Part shown: positions 1 to 8,247 of the stretch, piece after piece
How positions within the stretch are numbered: position 1 is the first letter of the stretch
Layout of the letters: each line of letters begins with the position of its first letter
DNA from: Natronobacterium gregoryi SP2
GTDB lineage: Archaea > Halobacteriota > Halobacteria > Halobacteriales > Natrialbaceae
Direction of reading: 5' to 3'
DNA: 64,000 nucleotides
NCBI RefSeq assembly: GCF_000230715.2
Contig: NC_019792.1
Span: forward strand, 1,674,001-1,738,000
Notes under the pieces: model-generated
The model's database searches: none
What the model was told of the DNA's origin: nothing
Seen by the model: the letters and a program-made list of their open reading frames with translations, nothing else
Translations under genes and position numbers: made by a program

Positions 1-765
1 GACCTGCTCGCCGTAGCCGACGGCGACGATCCGGTCGGCCCCGGCCGATCGCGTCTCGTCTTCGTGCCACTCGCCGTCGGCGTACTCGTACACGCTGCCG
101 TCGCTCGAGACGGCGTGGGCACGAGAGAGCGAGCCAGGGTTCGACCGCGGGTCGGCCGCGACGACGTCGAACCTGCCCTCGGAGAGTTCCATCCAGCCGT
201 TCCCGAGTTTGTAGAGGCCGTCGTCAGTTGCTGCCAGCGGGACGCCGACCGCGGCGACGTCGCGAACATCGGAGAGTCCGGCATGCTCGAGGTCGTCGTC
301 GCCGTGGACGCGGTAGACGCCATCGTCGGTGCCGACGAAGTCGCCGTCGATCGCTCGCACCTCCTCGATCGTCCCCGTTCGGTCCTCGTCCTTGCCTTTC
401 GACTCGAGGACGGTCCAGTTTCCGCTGGCTTCGAGCCGAGCGATTCGTCCGTCGGGGCCGGCCGCGACGAGTCGGTCTTCGTCGTCGTAGCCGACGGCGA
501 CCGCAGAGCCGAACCCGGTCTCGACGAACGCGAGGCCGTCGCTTTTCTCCGCGGACGCGAGTACGCCGACGTCTTCGTCGGTCGCGACCGCCACGCGGCC
601 GTCGGCGGCGGCCACGTCACGGGCATCACACCGGTTACAGAGCGAGAACTCGCCGACGGTGTCGCCGGCGATCCGGACCCGGACGACCCCCATCGGACTC
701 GAGACGTAGGCTTCTGTCACCTCGTCGCGGTCGCCGTAGACGCGTTTCTCCTCGATCGAGAGCAT
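1..765 (-). CDS. HVO_0234-like beta-propeller protein (3' end cut by window edge)
   Basis: The reading frame starts at an ATG at 765 and runs open for 255 codons off the left edge, so the C-terminus is missing. The protein is acidic and has recurring short blocks of the kind V-A-V-A-T-D-E-D-V, G-T-D-D-G-V-Y and A-A-T-D-D-G-L-Y. That is the blade-like spacing of a beta-propeller. I recognise it as the haloarchaeal family usually found divergent from phosphoglucosamine mutase, which matches the neighbour here. No catalytic residues or signal peptide are visible, so it is probably a cytoplasmic protein of unknown function. The family name comes from memory and the propeller assignment from the repeat pattern. 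Confidence 0.65.
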   Translation of the reverse strand, partial: MLSIEEKRVYGDRDEVTEAYVSSPMGVVRVRIAGDTVGEFSLCNRCDARDVAAADGRVAVATDEDVGVLASAEKSDGLAFVETGFGSAVAVGYDDEDRLVAAGPDGRIARLEASGNWTVLESKGKDEDRTGTIEEVRAIDGDFVGTDDGVYRVHGDDDLEHAGLSDVRDVAAVGVPLAATDDGLYKLGNGWMELSEGRFDVVAADPRSNPGSLSRAHAVSSDGSVYEYADGEWHEDETRSAGADRIVAVGYGEQV

Positions 766-886
766 ATCTAACGCGTTGTGGGCGCGGGCCGAAAGGGTTG
801 CCGTCTGCTGGCTCTGTGCCAGCGCAGTCGACGCCACGGCAGACGCTCCGGAATTCCTATGAGGAGCCCCATCGGACTAGTACCCG

Positions 887-2251
887 ATGGAAGTGTTCGG
901 ATCCAGTGGGACACGCGGCGTCGCCAACGACGAACTGACGCCCGCGTTCGTCCTGCGCGTCGCGAAAGCGGCGGGGACGGCCTGGGGGGTCGATCGGGTT
1001 GCCATCGCGCGTGACACGCGCTACACCGGCCGAATGCTCGCCGACGCGGCCGCGAGCGGGCTGGCGAGTACGGGAACCGATGTCGACCGCCTCGGAGTCG
1101 TCCCCACCCCGGGGGCACAGTTCTACGCCGAACGCGAAGCGATTCCAGTAATCGTCGTCACGGCCTCGCACAATCCGCCACAGTACAACGGGATCAAACT
1201 CGTCGGCAGCGACGGCGTCGAACTCGCCGTCTCCGACTTAGAGCGAATCGAAGAGGCGCTGCTCGCGGAGGCCTACACCGTCGCACCGTGGGACGGGACG
1301 GGACGCGTCCGTGAGGTCGAGGGCGTCACCGACGACTACGTCGACGCCCTGCTCGAGGCAGTCGACCGGGAGACGATCGCCGACGCCGAGTTGACGGTCG
1401 CACTCGATCCCGGCCACGGCGCGGGCTCGCTTACCAGTCCCGGCTTCTTCCGGGAACTGGGCTGTCGCGTCGTCACGGTCAACAGCCAGCCCGACGGTCA
1501 CTTCCCCGGCCGAGACCCCGAGCCAGTTCCCGAGAACCTCGCGGAACTGGGACGACTCGTCCGAGCGACCGACGCCGACGTCGGCATCGCCCACGACGGC
1601 GACGCCGACCGCGCGATCTTCTTCGACGAGAACGGCGAGTACGTCGAGGGCGACGCCACACTCGCCGCCCTTGCGGCCGCAGAACTCGAGGCCGGCGACA
1701 CAACCGTCTCGGCGGTCAACGTCTCCCAGCGGCTCGTCGACGTCGTCGACGACGTTGGCGCGGAACTCGAGTTGACGCCGATCGGCTCGACGAACATCAT
1801 CACCCGAATCGAGGAACTCGAGGCGAAAGACAGCCGCGTTCCAATCGCAGGTGAGGGCAACGGCGGGATCTTCTTCCCCGGCTATCGGCTCTCGCGGGAC
1901 GGTGCGTTTACGGCTGCACGGTTTCTCGAACTCGTCGCCGAGCGACCGGTCAGCGAGATCGTCGCGCCCTACGGCGGCTACGCCAACGTTCGGCGCAACA
2001 TCGAGTACGAGTCGACCGCCGAACGCGACGCGATGCTCGATGCGGCGGCCAACCACGCGCACGCTGCCGACGCCGACCTAAACACGCGAGACGGCTACCG
2101 ACTCGACTACGGCGACGCGTGGGTGCTCGCCCGCCCCTCGGGGACGGAGCCGCTCGTCCGAATCTACGCCGAGGCCCGCGACGCCGGCCGTGCGAACGAC
2201 CTTGCCGAAGGGATGTACAAAACCCTGCTCGAGGCGAAAGCCGACGCTTAA
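887..2251 (+). CDS. glmM: Phosphoglucosamine mutase
   Basis: This 454-residue alpha-D-phosphohexomutase should convert glucosamine-6-phosphate to glucosamine-1-phosphate for UDP-GlcNAc and surface glycan synthesis in the cytoplasm. All four family signatures are visible. The phosphoserine loop TASHNPP has its serine near residue 94. The metal loop DGDADR spans about 237-242. The sugar loop GEGNGG lies near 320, and the phosphate-binding loop RPSGTEP near 415-421. The length fits the family. The start ATG follows a weak AT-rich box at about 851-860, consistent with a short leader. Related archaeal enzymes may also accept glucose or mannose phosphates, so substrate choice is inferred from the family. 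Confidence 0.9.
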   Translation: MEVFGSSGTRGVANDELTPAFVLRVAKAAGTAWGVDRVAIARDTRYTGRMLADAAASGLASTGTDVDRLGVVPTPGAQFYAEREAIPVIVVTASHNPPQYNGIKLVGSDGVELAVSDLERIEEALLAEAYTVAPWDGTGRVREVEGVTDDYVDALLEAVDRETIADAELTVALDPGHGAGSLTSPGFFRELGCRVVTVNSQPDGHFPGRDPEPVPENLAELGRLVRATDADVGIAHDGDADRAIFFDENGEYVEGDATLAALAAAELEAGDTTVSAVNVSQRLVDVVDDVGAELELTPIGSTNIITRIEELEAKDSRVPIAGEGNGGIFFPGYRLSRDGAFTAARFLELVAERPVSEIVAPYGGYANVRRNIEYESTAERDAMLDAAANHAHAADADLNTRDGYRLDYGDAWVLARPSGTEPLVRIYAEARDAGRANDLAEGMYKTLLEAKADA

Positions 2252-2264
2252 TTCGTCCACACAC

Positions 2265-2675
2265 TCAACTGCGGGGAACGATCGTCACCGGAACGGACGA
2301 CCGCCGAGTCACTGCCTCGGCGACACTTCCCAACAACATCCGCGAGACGCCGGACCGGCCTTCGCTGCCCATGACGATGGCGTCGACGTTCTCCTCGCGG
2401 GCGTACTCGAGAATCGCTTCGGGTGCCGTCCCCTCGACGGTTACGATCTCGACGTTCCGGTCGTGCCGGGACGCAATCTCCCGTACGTCGTCGAAGAATG
2501 CTGGCTCGGTATCGCCGCTTTCGGGCACCACCGGACCGCCGCCGTAAGCGGCTTCCAGATCTCCGACCACGTGAACGACCGTGATCTCGTCGTCGGCAAA
2601 GATCGCGAGTGCGTGCTCGAGCGCGCGGCGGGCCGTCTCGGAGTCGTCCATCGGGACGAGCAGTTGTCGATTCAT
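2265..2675 (-). CDS. Universal stress protein (UspA family)
   Basis: A 136-residue single-domain UspA protein. It starts with the typical MNRQLLVPMDDSE strand and ends with the nucleotide-binding signature G-S-x-x-R-S-G followed by LLGSVAEAV and SSVPVTIVP. The frame is open for 71 more codons upstream, but that stretch lacks UspA character, so the ATG at 2675 is chosen. Members bind ATP or AMP and act in stress tolerance; the specific role here is unknown. It converges on glmM with a 13-base gap. A second UspA lies at 62907-63335. Confidence 0.9.
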   Translation of the reverse strand: MNRQLLVPMDDSETARRALEHALAIFADDEITVVHVVGDLEAAYGGGPVVPESGDTEPAFFDDVREIASRHDRNVEIVTVEGTAPEAILEYAREENVDAIVMGSEGRSGVSRMLLGSVAEAVTRRSSVPVTIVPRS

Positions 2676-2811
2676 GCCATTGGATTCGAACGCGAGTGCT
2701 GAAAGCTCTTGGCTCACCAGTCCGGTCGCCGTGTCGGTGCTATCGACCGCCTTCACCACCGTCAGCCGTAGAGCCGACCTCGCTGCACTCGAGTCGGCCG
2801 TCTCGTCGCTC

Positions 2812-3975
2812 CTACACCGGGTCGTCGACCTCGAGTGCTTCCTCGAGTCGATCCCGCTCTTCCCGGAGGGCCTCGAGTTCGTCCGCAACCCGACCGTCGG
2901 TCAGTCGCTCGCGTTCTTCGGGGGTGAGCTGTGCGACAGCCTGTGCTGCGGTCTGGAGCCGGTCGTACGCGTCGTCGTAGGTCAGCATCCGGACGTCCCG
3001 CAGCCGTTCGACCGTCTCGTCGCTGCCGACCCGTTCGACGAACGGTCGGTACTCGCGGATTCGCTGGCGGAGTTCGCCCGCGGGACCGGGCGGCCACTCG
3101 AGCGTCAGCGGCTCGGCATCCACGTTGTCTAGAAACGTCCGCTGGGTCGCGACCCGCCGCTTGAGCACGTCGGCGTCCTCGACGTAGTGATCGAGTTTCG
3201 ACCTGGAGTAGTCGGCGTACTCGAGTAGTTCGGGGATCGTGTACTCCCCGTCGGAACTGGTCTCGACGTACTCCCGGAGGTCCGCCGGTGGCCGTTCGTA
3301 CCCGACGAACGGATACCACTGGCTGCGCTCGAGCAGCGCAAAGACCTCGCGGGCCGAGACCTCGCGTCGGTACTCGATGACGGCCTCGCGAATCGCCTCG
3401 TTGTAGGCTTCGATCGGCTTCCGCAGCCGTTCGACCGGCGCGTCCAGGTCCGCGTTCGCGAGTTCGAGCAGTCGTTCGCGTTCCGCGAGTTCGTCGTCGA
3501 TCTTCCGGAGACGGCGTGCCGCTGCTTTTCTCGCCTCGGCTAACTGTGCGCGGGCGTCCTCGCGCTCCTCGAGCAGTTCGTCGTACTGTGCGGCCGGCTC
3601 GAGAGCAGCGTGGGCCTTCTCGAAATCGGACTCACTGAGACGGCGCTTGTCGATCGCATCGAGTGCGTCCTCGAACGCCTCGCGCCCCTCGAGGTCGTCG
3701 GACAGGTTCTCGACGAGAGTGGCGAACTTCCCCTCGAGTTCGACGTAGGCCCTGAAGTTCTCGCGTCCAGTGCCGGTCGCCCGGTCGACGTACGACTCGA
3801 GTAGGTCGGTCGCCGATCGGTAGGCGTCGGCGGCGTCTTCGACCGCCTCACCGCCTTCCTCCTCGATTCGGCGTTGTGCCTGCTCGTAGCGATTGCGTGC
3901 AGCCTCGAGGGTCTCGAGCGGGGAGGGCCCGTCGTCGGGAACGGGTGTGTCGCTGCTGTGGGCTCGTTCGCTCAT
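2812..3975 (-). CDS. Conserved haloarchaeal coiled-coil protein downstream of hisI
   Basis: A 387-residue, very acidic protein with no signal peptide or membrane segment. The middle (about residues 90-190) is rich in E, R, A and L in heptad-like spacing, for example [20 protein letters not shown], so a long coiled coil is likely. A less helical block (about 210-310) holds Y-P-F-V-G-Y and Y-T-I-P-E-L-L-E-Y. The C-terminus is again helical. Its ATG overlaps the hisI stop as ATGA, so the two are translationally coupled. I believe haloarchaea annotate this as a DUF family (DUF7118 comes to mind, not verified). No function is assigned. Confidence 0.75.
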   Translation of the reverse strand: MSERAHSSDTPVPDDGPSPLETLEAARNRYEQAQRRIEEEGGEAVEDAADAYRSATDLLESYVDRATGTGRENFRAYVELEGKFATLVENLSDDLEGREAFEDALDAIDKRRLSESDFEKAHAALEPAAQYDELLEEREDARAQLAEARKAAARRLRKIDDELAERERLLELANADLDAPVERLRKPIEAYNEAIREAVIEYRREVSAREVFALLERSQWYPFVGYERPPADLREYVETSSDGEYTIPELLEYADYSRSKLDHYVEDADVLKRRVATQRTFLDNVDAEPLTLEWPPGPAGELRQRIREYRPFVERVGSDETVERLRDVRMLTYDDAYDRLQTAAQAVAQLTPEERERLTDGRVADELEALREERDRLEEALEVDDPV

Positions 3976-4340
3976 TCGTACACTGCGTCCGGGTCGAACA
4001 CCTGTTCGCCGACGTCCTCGCCCTCGATCGTCCGGTAGAAACACGACTCGTGGCCGGTGTGACACGCGCCGCCTTCCTGGTCGACGAGATAGAGGAGGGT
4101 GTCGGCGTCGCAGTCGATACGGATCTCTTCGACCGACTGCACGTGGCCGCTCGTTGCGCCTTTCTCCCAGAGTTCGTCCCGGCTTCGGGAGTAGTAGTGG
4201 GCACGACCGGTCTCGCGGGTTCGCTCTAAGGCCTCGGGGGAGACGTAGGCGAGCATGAGCACCTCGCCCGTCTCGGCGTCCTGTGCGACGGCGGGGACGA
4301 GTCCGTCCTCGCCGAAGTCGACCGCAATGCCGTCGTCCAT
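3972..4340 (-). CDS. hisI: Phosphoribosyl-AMP cyclohydrolase
   Basis: A 122-residue enzyme for the third step of histidine synthesis, hydrolysing PR-AMP to ProFAR. The family motifs are present: S-R-S-R-x-x-L-W-x-K-G, the metal-binding D-C-D-A-D, and the zinc cysteines in [12 protein letters not shown]. The start at 4340 ([10 protein letters not shown]) is chosen because the sequence upstream does not resemble the family. It is the first gene of a two-gene unit with the coiled-coil protein, overlapping by four bases. No other his genes are in the window, so the pathway is scattered as is usual in haloarchaea. Confidence 0.93.
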   Translation of the reverse strand: MDDGIAVDFGEDGLVPAVAQDAETGEVLMLAYVSPEALERTRETGRAHYYSRSRDELWEKGATSGHVQSVEEIRIDCDADTLLYLVDQEGGACHTGHESCFYRTIEGEDVGEQVFDPDAVYE

Positions 4341-5000
4341 ACGGGATGGGTCGGTCGTCGAGGCGATAGGTCTTTTGCCGCGTTTCCCAGTCGGCAACTA
4401 ATGGTCGGAAGCGTATTCGATCGGTTCGACTCGCGAATACAGTCATTCCGGCCACGCTCGCCGGTTTGCAGTACGCGGGTATGTTCTTCGACAACCCCGG
4501 CGAACTCGATCTGGCCTCTCGGCTCCGTCGCACTCGTTCTCCCGATTTGCTGCTGGTTCTCGGCGGAAATACGAAGCGAGTTCCGGACTGGAGGTCGACG
4601 AACGAGAGGGGATCGACGAACGAGAGATATTAGACGTTACAGAGTCCGAGACTGTACTCGAGTGCAGTATCGACTTCTGCAGGCGCTCGTCCGGTATCGA
4701 TCCGACCACTTCCGCGATTCGGTGTTCGATCGAAATCGTTCGAAGTTGGCTACAGAGTGCGACAGAATCCTCGCGAAATGCACACTCGTCGGCCGGCACC
4801 GGCACCTCGTACGGATACAGTTCGGCGACGAGACACGGGCGAGTTCCACGCTGTGTTGACCCCTGTGTCGGGTCTAGCTCGACGATGACGATCTTATCGC
4901 CTTCTTCCCGGTCAGAACGCCGTCTCCACCCCGAATACCGAACGGCTCGCGGAGTTCTTTGGTAGCGTTATTTTTACCGAACGCACTCGAACACTACTGC
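4341..5000. other. Gene-poor 660-bp spacer, possibly with decayed coding remnants
   Basis: No intact gene is supported. Two stretches look weakly coding in different frames of the plus strand. About 4436-4633 reads through MFFDNPGELDLASRLRR and SPDLLLVLGGN and ends at TAG. About 4573-4900 reads SGLEVDEREGIDEREILDV with fair codon use but no start. This could be a frameshifted remnant of one gene or chance. The GNAT promoter lies at its right end. Confidence 0.3.
4967..4977 (+). promoter_or_regulatory. TATA-like box of the GNAT gene at 5001
   Basis: An AT-rich box (GTTATTTTTAC) is centred about 28 bases before the ATG at 5001. This is the spacing that gives a leaderless haloarchaeal transcript. 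Confidence 0.55.
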
Positions 5001-5519
5001 ATGGAAATCCGACACATCGAGGACCGAGACGACGTCCGCGGAGTCGTCAGAGCTCACGGACTGGCGTGGCGCGAAGCCTACGACGAGATTCTCCCCGACG
5101 AGGTCCTCGAGTCCCAGCCCATCGATCCGACCGGCACGGACGTCGAGCGGTGGGTCGACGCCCTCGCGGAAACCGAGGCGGGCGTCCTGATCGCGGTCGA
5201 AGGCGGGGCGGTTCGCGGGTTCGTCGACCTCCGGTGGGGAGACGCGGAGACGAAGGCGTTCGTCGGCGACGACGACGCCGAACTGAAGGCGATCTACGTC
5301 CACCCCGACTGCTGGGGCGAGGGCATCGGCACCGCCTTGCTCGAGCGCGGACTCGAGGTGGTTCCCGACTTGATCGAGGTCGTCCGGCTCGAGGTGTTCG
5401 TGGCGAACGACGACGCCCGGAAGTTCTACGAGAAACGGGGGTTCGAGCACACGGATACCGGCGAGATCGAGATCGGTGACGGCTCCTACGGGACGGCGAT
5501 CTACACGCTGGTTCTGTAA
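5001..5519 (+). CDS. GNAT family N-acetyltransferase
   Basis: A 172-residue single-domain acetyltransferase. The acetyl-CoA pyrophosphate loop reads CWGEGIGTAL after the strand LKAIYVHPD. The C-terminal FYEKRGFEHTDT is the typical substrate-side ending. The start at 5001 gives an N-terminus (MEIRHIEDRDD) that matches the paralogue at 25898-26380 and has a well-placed TATA box. The substrate cannot be predicted; it could act on a small molecule or on a protein. It stands alone between two intergenic gaps. Confidence 0.88.
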   Translation: MEIRHIEDRDDVRGVVRAHGLAWREAYDEILPDEVLESQPIDPTGTDVERWVDALAETEAGVLIAVEGGAVRGFVDLRWGDAETKAFVGDDDAELKAIYVHPDCWGEGIGTALLERGLEVVPDLIEVVRLEVFVANDDARKFYEKRGFEHTDTGEIEIGDGSYGTAIYTLVL

Positions 5520-5568
5520 CCCCCCGCCACGAGTTGCGGACGTTCTCACTCAGCGGACAGTCACGAGA

Positions 5569-5578
5569 CGTTATTATT
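5569..5578 (+). promoter_or_regulatory. TATA-like box of the lipoprotein gene at 5600
   Basis: CGTTATTATT is centred about 26 bases before the ATG at 5600, which implies a leaderless message. Confidence 0.5.
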
Positions 5579-5599
5579 CCGTTCGTGGTGGCGATTCGT

Positions 5600-6469
5600 A
5601 TGGACCACACCGTTACGCGTCGCAGCGTCGTCGCGCTCGCGGCGGCTGGACTCGCCGGCTGTCTCGGTAGCGACAGTAACGGCCACGAGGAAGAGAAAGA
5701 CGAGGACGACGACACCGACCACGACGGTGGCGGCGACTCGAGGCCACCCGAACCCCCGGAACGCGACCTCGACCCCGACTGGGAGACGGCGTCGACGTTC
5801 CGAAGTTGGTTGCTCGAGGACACTGCCATGGACGGGAATCGTCGATTCGACTACACCGAAGTGTTCCCCGAGGAGACCGACCTGGGCGAGGGGTTCCCGG
5901 ACGGCCTCGGAATTTCGACCGAAACCGTCGACGGCCACCTCGTTCAGTCGTTCACGCAGGTCTTCTTCGGTCGCTTCGACGCGGCGGCGATCCTCGAGAA
6001 CGTCGCAGACGCAGACGACGTCGAAGAGGTCGACGAGTACGCCGGCTACGCCGTCCTCGAAGACGAGGTTCGCGGCGAGACGCGACGGATCGCCGTCGGC
6101 GAGAGCGCGATCGTCGTCGGCGACGACTACGAACGCCGGATCGACGCCCACCGCGGCGAGTACGAACGTCTCGAGGAGGCCGACCCCGAGTTCACGCACC
6201 TGTTCAGACAGCTTCCACACGACGAGACCGTCACCGCCCACTACGGCCCGCCGATGGCCGACAACGTCGACATCGACGGGATCTACCTCTGGGGCGTCTC
6301 GAGCGAGTCGCCGACAGCCGACGAACTGACCTGGGTGTTCGTCTTCGCCCGTGAGGAGGACCTGACCGAGGAGACGGTGTCGGGACTCGAGACTATCTCG
6401 GGCGACGTCGTGGAGTCGTCGATGGAGGGCCGAACGGCGATCGTCGTGGGCGCACCGCCGGACGCGTAG
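5600..6469 (+). CDS. Secreted Tat-type lipoprotein of unknown function
   Basis: A 289-residue acidic protein. It begins with a twin-arginine signal (TRRSVVALAAAGLAG) and a lipobox LAGC with the cysteine near residue 21. A D/E/H-rich spacer of about 30 residues follows, so it should be exported folded by Tat and tethered to the membrane by a lipid. The mature part has short alternating segments such as YAVLEDEVRGETRRIAVGES and no enzyme motif that I recognise. The start is the ATG at 5600, fixed by the signal peptide and a TATA box. It is monocistronic as far as can be seen. Confidence 0.8.
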   Translation: MDHTVTRRSVVALAAAGLAGCLGSDSNGHEEEKDEDDDTDHDGGGDSRPPEPPERDLDPDWETASTFRSWLLEDTAMDGNRRFDYTEVFPEETDLGEGFPDGLGISTETVDGHLVQSFTQVFFGRFDAAAILENVADADDVEEVDEYAGYAVLEDEVRGETRRIAVGESAIVVGDDYERRIDAHRGEYERLEEADPEFTHLFRQLPHDETVTAHYGPPMADNVDIDGIYLWGVSSESPTADELTWVFVFAREEDLTEETVSGLETISGDVVESSMEGRTAIVVGAPPDA

Positions 6470-6576
6470 TCAGGCGACGCCCGCGAATCCAAACAGCACG
6501 GCGTTGTAGCAGCCGCGGATCGGTCCGACGAGAGGATACGGTGGGTGGACCCACTTGCCGCTGGTGCGAGCGGTTA

Positions 6577-8160
6577 CTACTGTCCGTTCAGCGTAATGTA
6601 GTCGACGTCGATGATCCGCTCGTCGGCGTTGAGTTCTGCTTTGGCTTCGTCGGGGACCTGGCTGTCGACGTTGTAGACGGTCAGTGCCTCCCCACCGTGG
6701 GCCTCGCGAGCGTTGAACATCCCCGCGATGTTGACGTCGTGTTCACCCATCACACTGCCGATAAGACCGATGACGCCGGGTGCGTCCGCGTTCCGGGTGA
6801 CGACCATCTTCCCGTGGGGGATCGCGTCGACCCGGTAGTCGTCGATCCGGACGATTCGTGGATCGTCACCCGCAAAGAGAGTGCCGTCGACTGCGATCTG
6901 TTCGTCGCCGTTGCTGACCTCGACCGAGATGAGACTCTGGAAGTCTTCGGCCTGGCGAGTCTTGGACTCGGTGACGTCGACACCACGATCGTCGGCGATC
7001 TGTGGTGCGTTGACGGCGTTTACCTGCCACTCGAGCGGTTCGAAGACGCCTTTCAGTGCCGAGGCGGTGACGAACTCGACGTCCTCCTCGGCAATCTCGC
7101 CTTCGTACGTGATTTCGACCGCTTCGATGCGGCCGTCGAGTAACTGGGCGGCGACCTTGCCTGCGGTCTCGGCGATTTCGATGTACGGTTCGACCCGGGG
7201 GAACGCGCTCTCGTCGATCGAGGGTGCGTTCAGGGCGTTCGTAACGGGTTCGCTCTCGAGTGCGGCATTTACCTGTTCGGCGGTCGAGGTCGCGACGTTC
7301 TCCTGAGCGGCCTCCGTCGAGGCCCCGAGGTGTGGCGTGACGACGACGCCGTCGTACTCGAGCAACGGCGAGTTCTCGGGCAGGGGCTCTTCGGCGAACA
7401 CGTCGAGCGCCGCGCCAGCGAGGGTTCCGTCCTCGACTTTCGCCGCGAGCGCGCCCTCCTGGACGATGCCGCCACGGCCGACGTTGACGAGGTGACCTCC
7501 CTCGAGCAGGTCGAGTTCCTCCTCGCCGATCATCCCCTCAGTCTCGGGGGTCAGCGGCGTGTGGATCGTCAGGAAGTCGGCACGCTCGAGGCAGGCCTCG
7601 AACTCGACGAGTTCGGCACCGAGACGCGCCGCACGGTCCTCGGAGATGTAGGGGTCGAAAGCGACGACGTCCATCCCGAGCGAGTCGAGTTTCTTGGCGA
7701 CTTCCTGACCGACACGGCCGAGGCCGACGATGCCGAGTGTCTTCCCGTTCAGTTCCGCACCCAGATAGTCGCTTTTTGCCCACTCGCCGTCTTTCAAGCG
7801 GACGTGGGCCTGCGGAATCGACCGTGCGGTCGCGAACGTCATCGCGACGGTGTGTTCGGCTGCGGCGCGGACGTTTCCCTCCGGCGCGTTGGCGACGATG
7901 ACGCCTTCGTCGGTCGCAGCGTCGATGTCGATGTTGTCGACGCCGATCCCCGCGCGGCCGACGATAGCCAACTCGTCGGCTGCCTCGAGGACGGTTGCAG
8001 TGACGTCCGTTCCGGAACGGACGATCAGCCCGTGGGCGTCGGAGACTGCTTCGAGGAGGTCCTCGCCCTCGAGTTCGTAGCCCGTTTCGACCTCGTGGCC
8101 GGCGTCTCGTAGTACGTCCAGACCCGCGTCGGCGATGGGGTCCGTGACAAGCACTTTCAT
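6577..8160 (-). CDS. serA: D-3-phosphoglycerate dehydrogenase
   Basis: A 527-residue enzyme oxidising 3-phosphoglycerate to 3-phosphohydroxypyruvate, the first step of serine synthesis. The Rossmann signature GKTLGIVGLGRVGQEVAKKL lies near residue 139. The catalytic-domain motifs VNVGRGGIV and TPHLGAST follow. An intervening domain and a C-terminal ACT domain (MVVTRNADAPGVIGLIGSVM) are present, so this is the long, probably serine-responsive form. On its own strand a TATA-like box (GATTTACTC, about 8184-8194) sits some 27 bases before the ATG, suggesting a leaderless transcript. Confidence 0.95.
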   Translation of the reverse strand: MKVLVTDPIADAGLDVLRDAGHEVETGYELEGEDLLEAVSDAHGLIVRSGTDVTATVLEAADELAIVGRAGIGVDNIDIDAATDEGVIVANAPEGNVRAAAEHTVAMTFATARSIPQAHVRLKDGEWAKSDYLGAELNGKTLGIVGLGRVGQEVAKKLDSLGMDVVAFDPYISEDRAARLGAELVEFEACLERADFLTIHTPLTPETEGMIGEEELDLLEGGHLVNVGRGGIVQEGALAAKVEDGTLAGAALDVFAEEPLPENSPLLEYDGVVVTPHLGASTEAAQENVATSTAEQVNAALESEPVTNALNAPSIDESAFPRVEPYIEIAETAGKVAAQLLDGRIEAVEITYEGEIAEEDVEFVTASALKGVFEPLEWQVNAVNAPQIADDRGVDVTESKTRQAEDFQSLISVEVSNGDEQIAVDGTLFAGDDPRIVRIDDYRVDAIPHGKMVVTRNADAPGVIGLIGSVMGEHDVNIAGMFNAREAHGGEALTVYNVDSQVPDEAKAELNADERIIDVDYITLNGQ

Positions 8161-8247
8161 GCGCGAGACAATCGGCTGGAACGAGTAAATCTTTCCGTTG
8201 TCGCGGTGAGCGGCAAATACTACCGGCCGGCCGACGACCGGCTGCGG

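Noticed and set aside
2676-2888. N-terminal extension of the UspA protein
   Set aside because: The open frame continues, but the residues lack UspA character and overlap the 3' end of the neighbouring gene.
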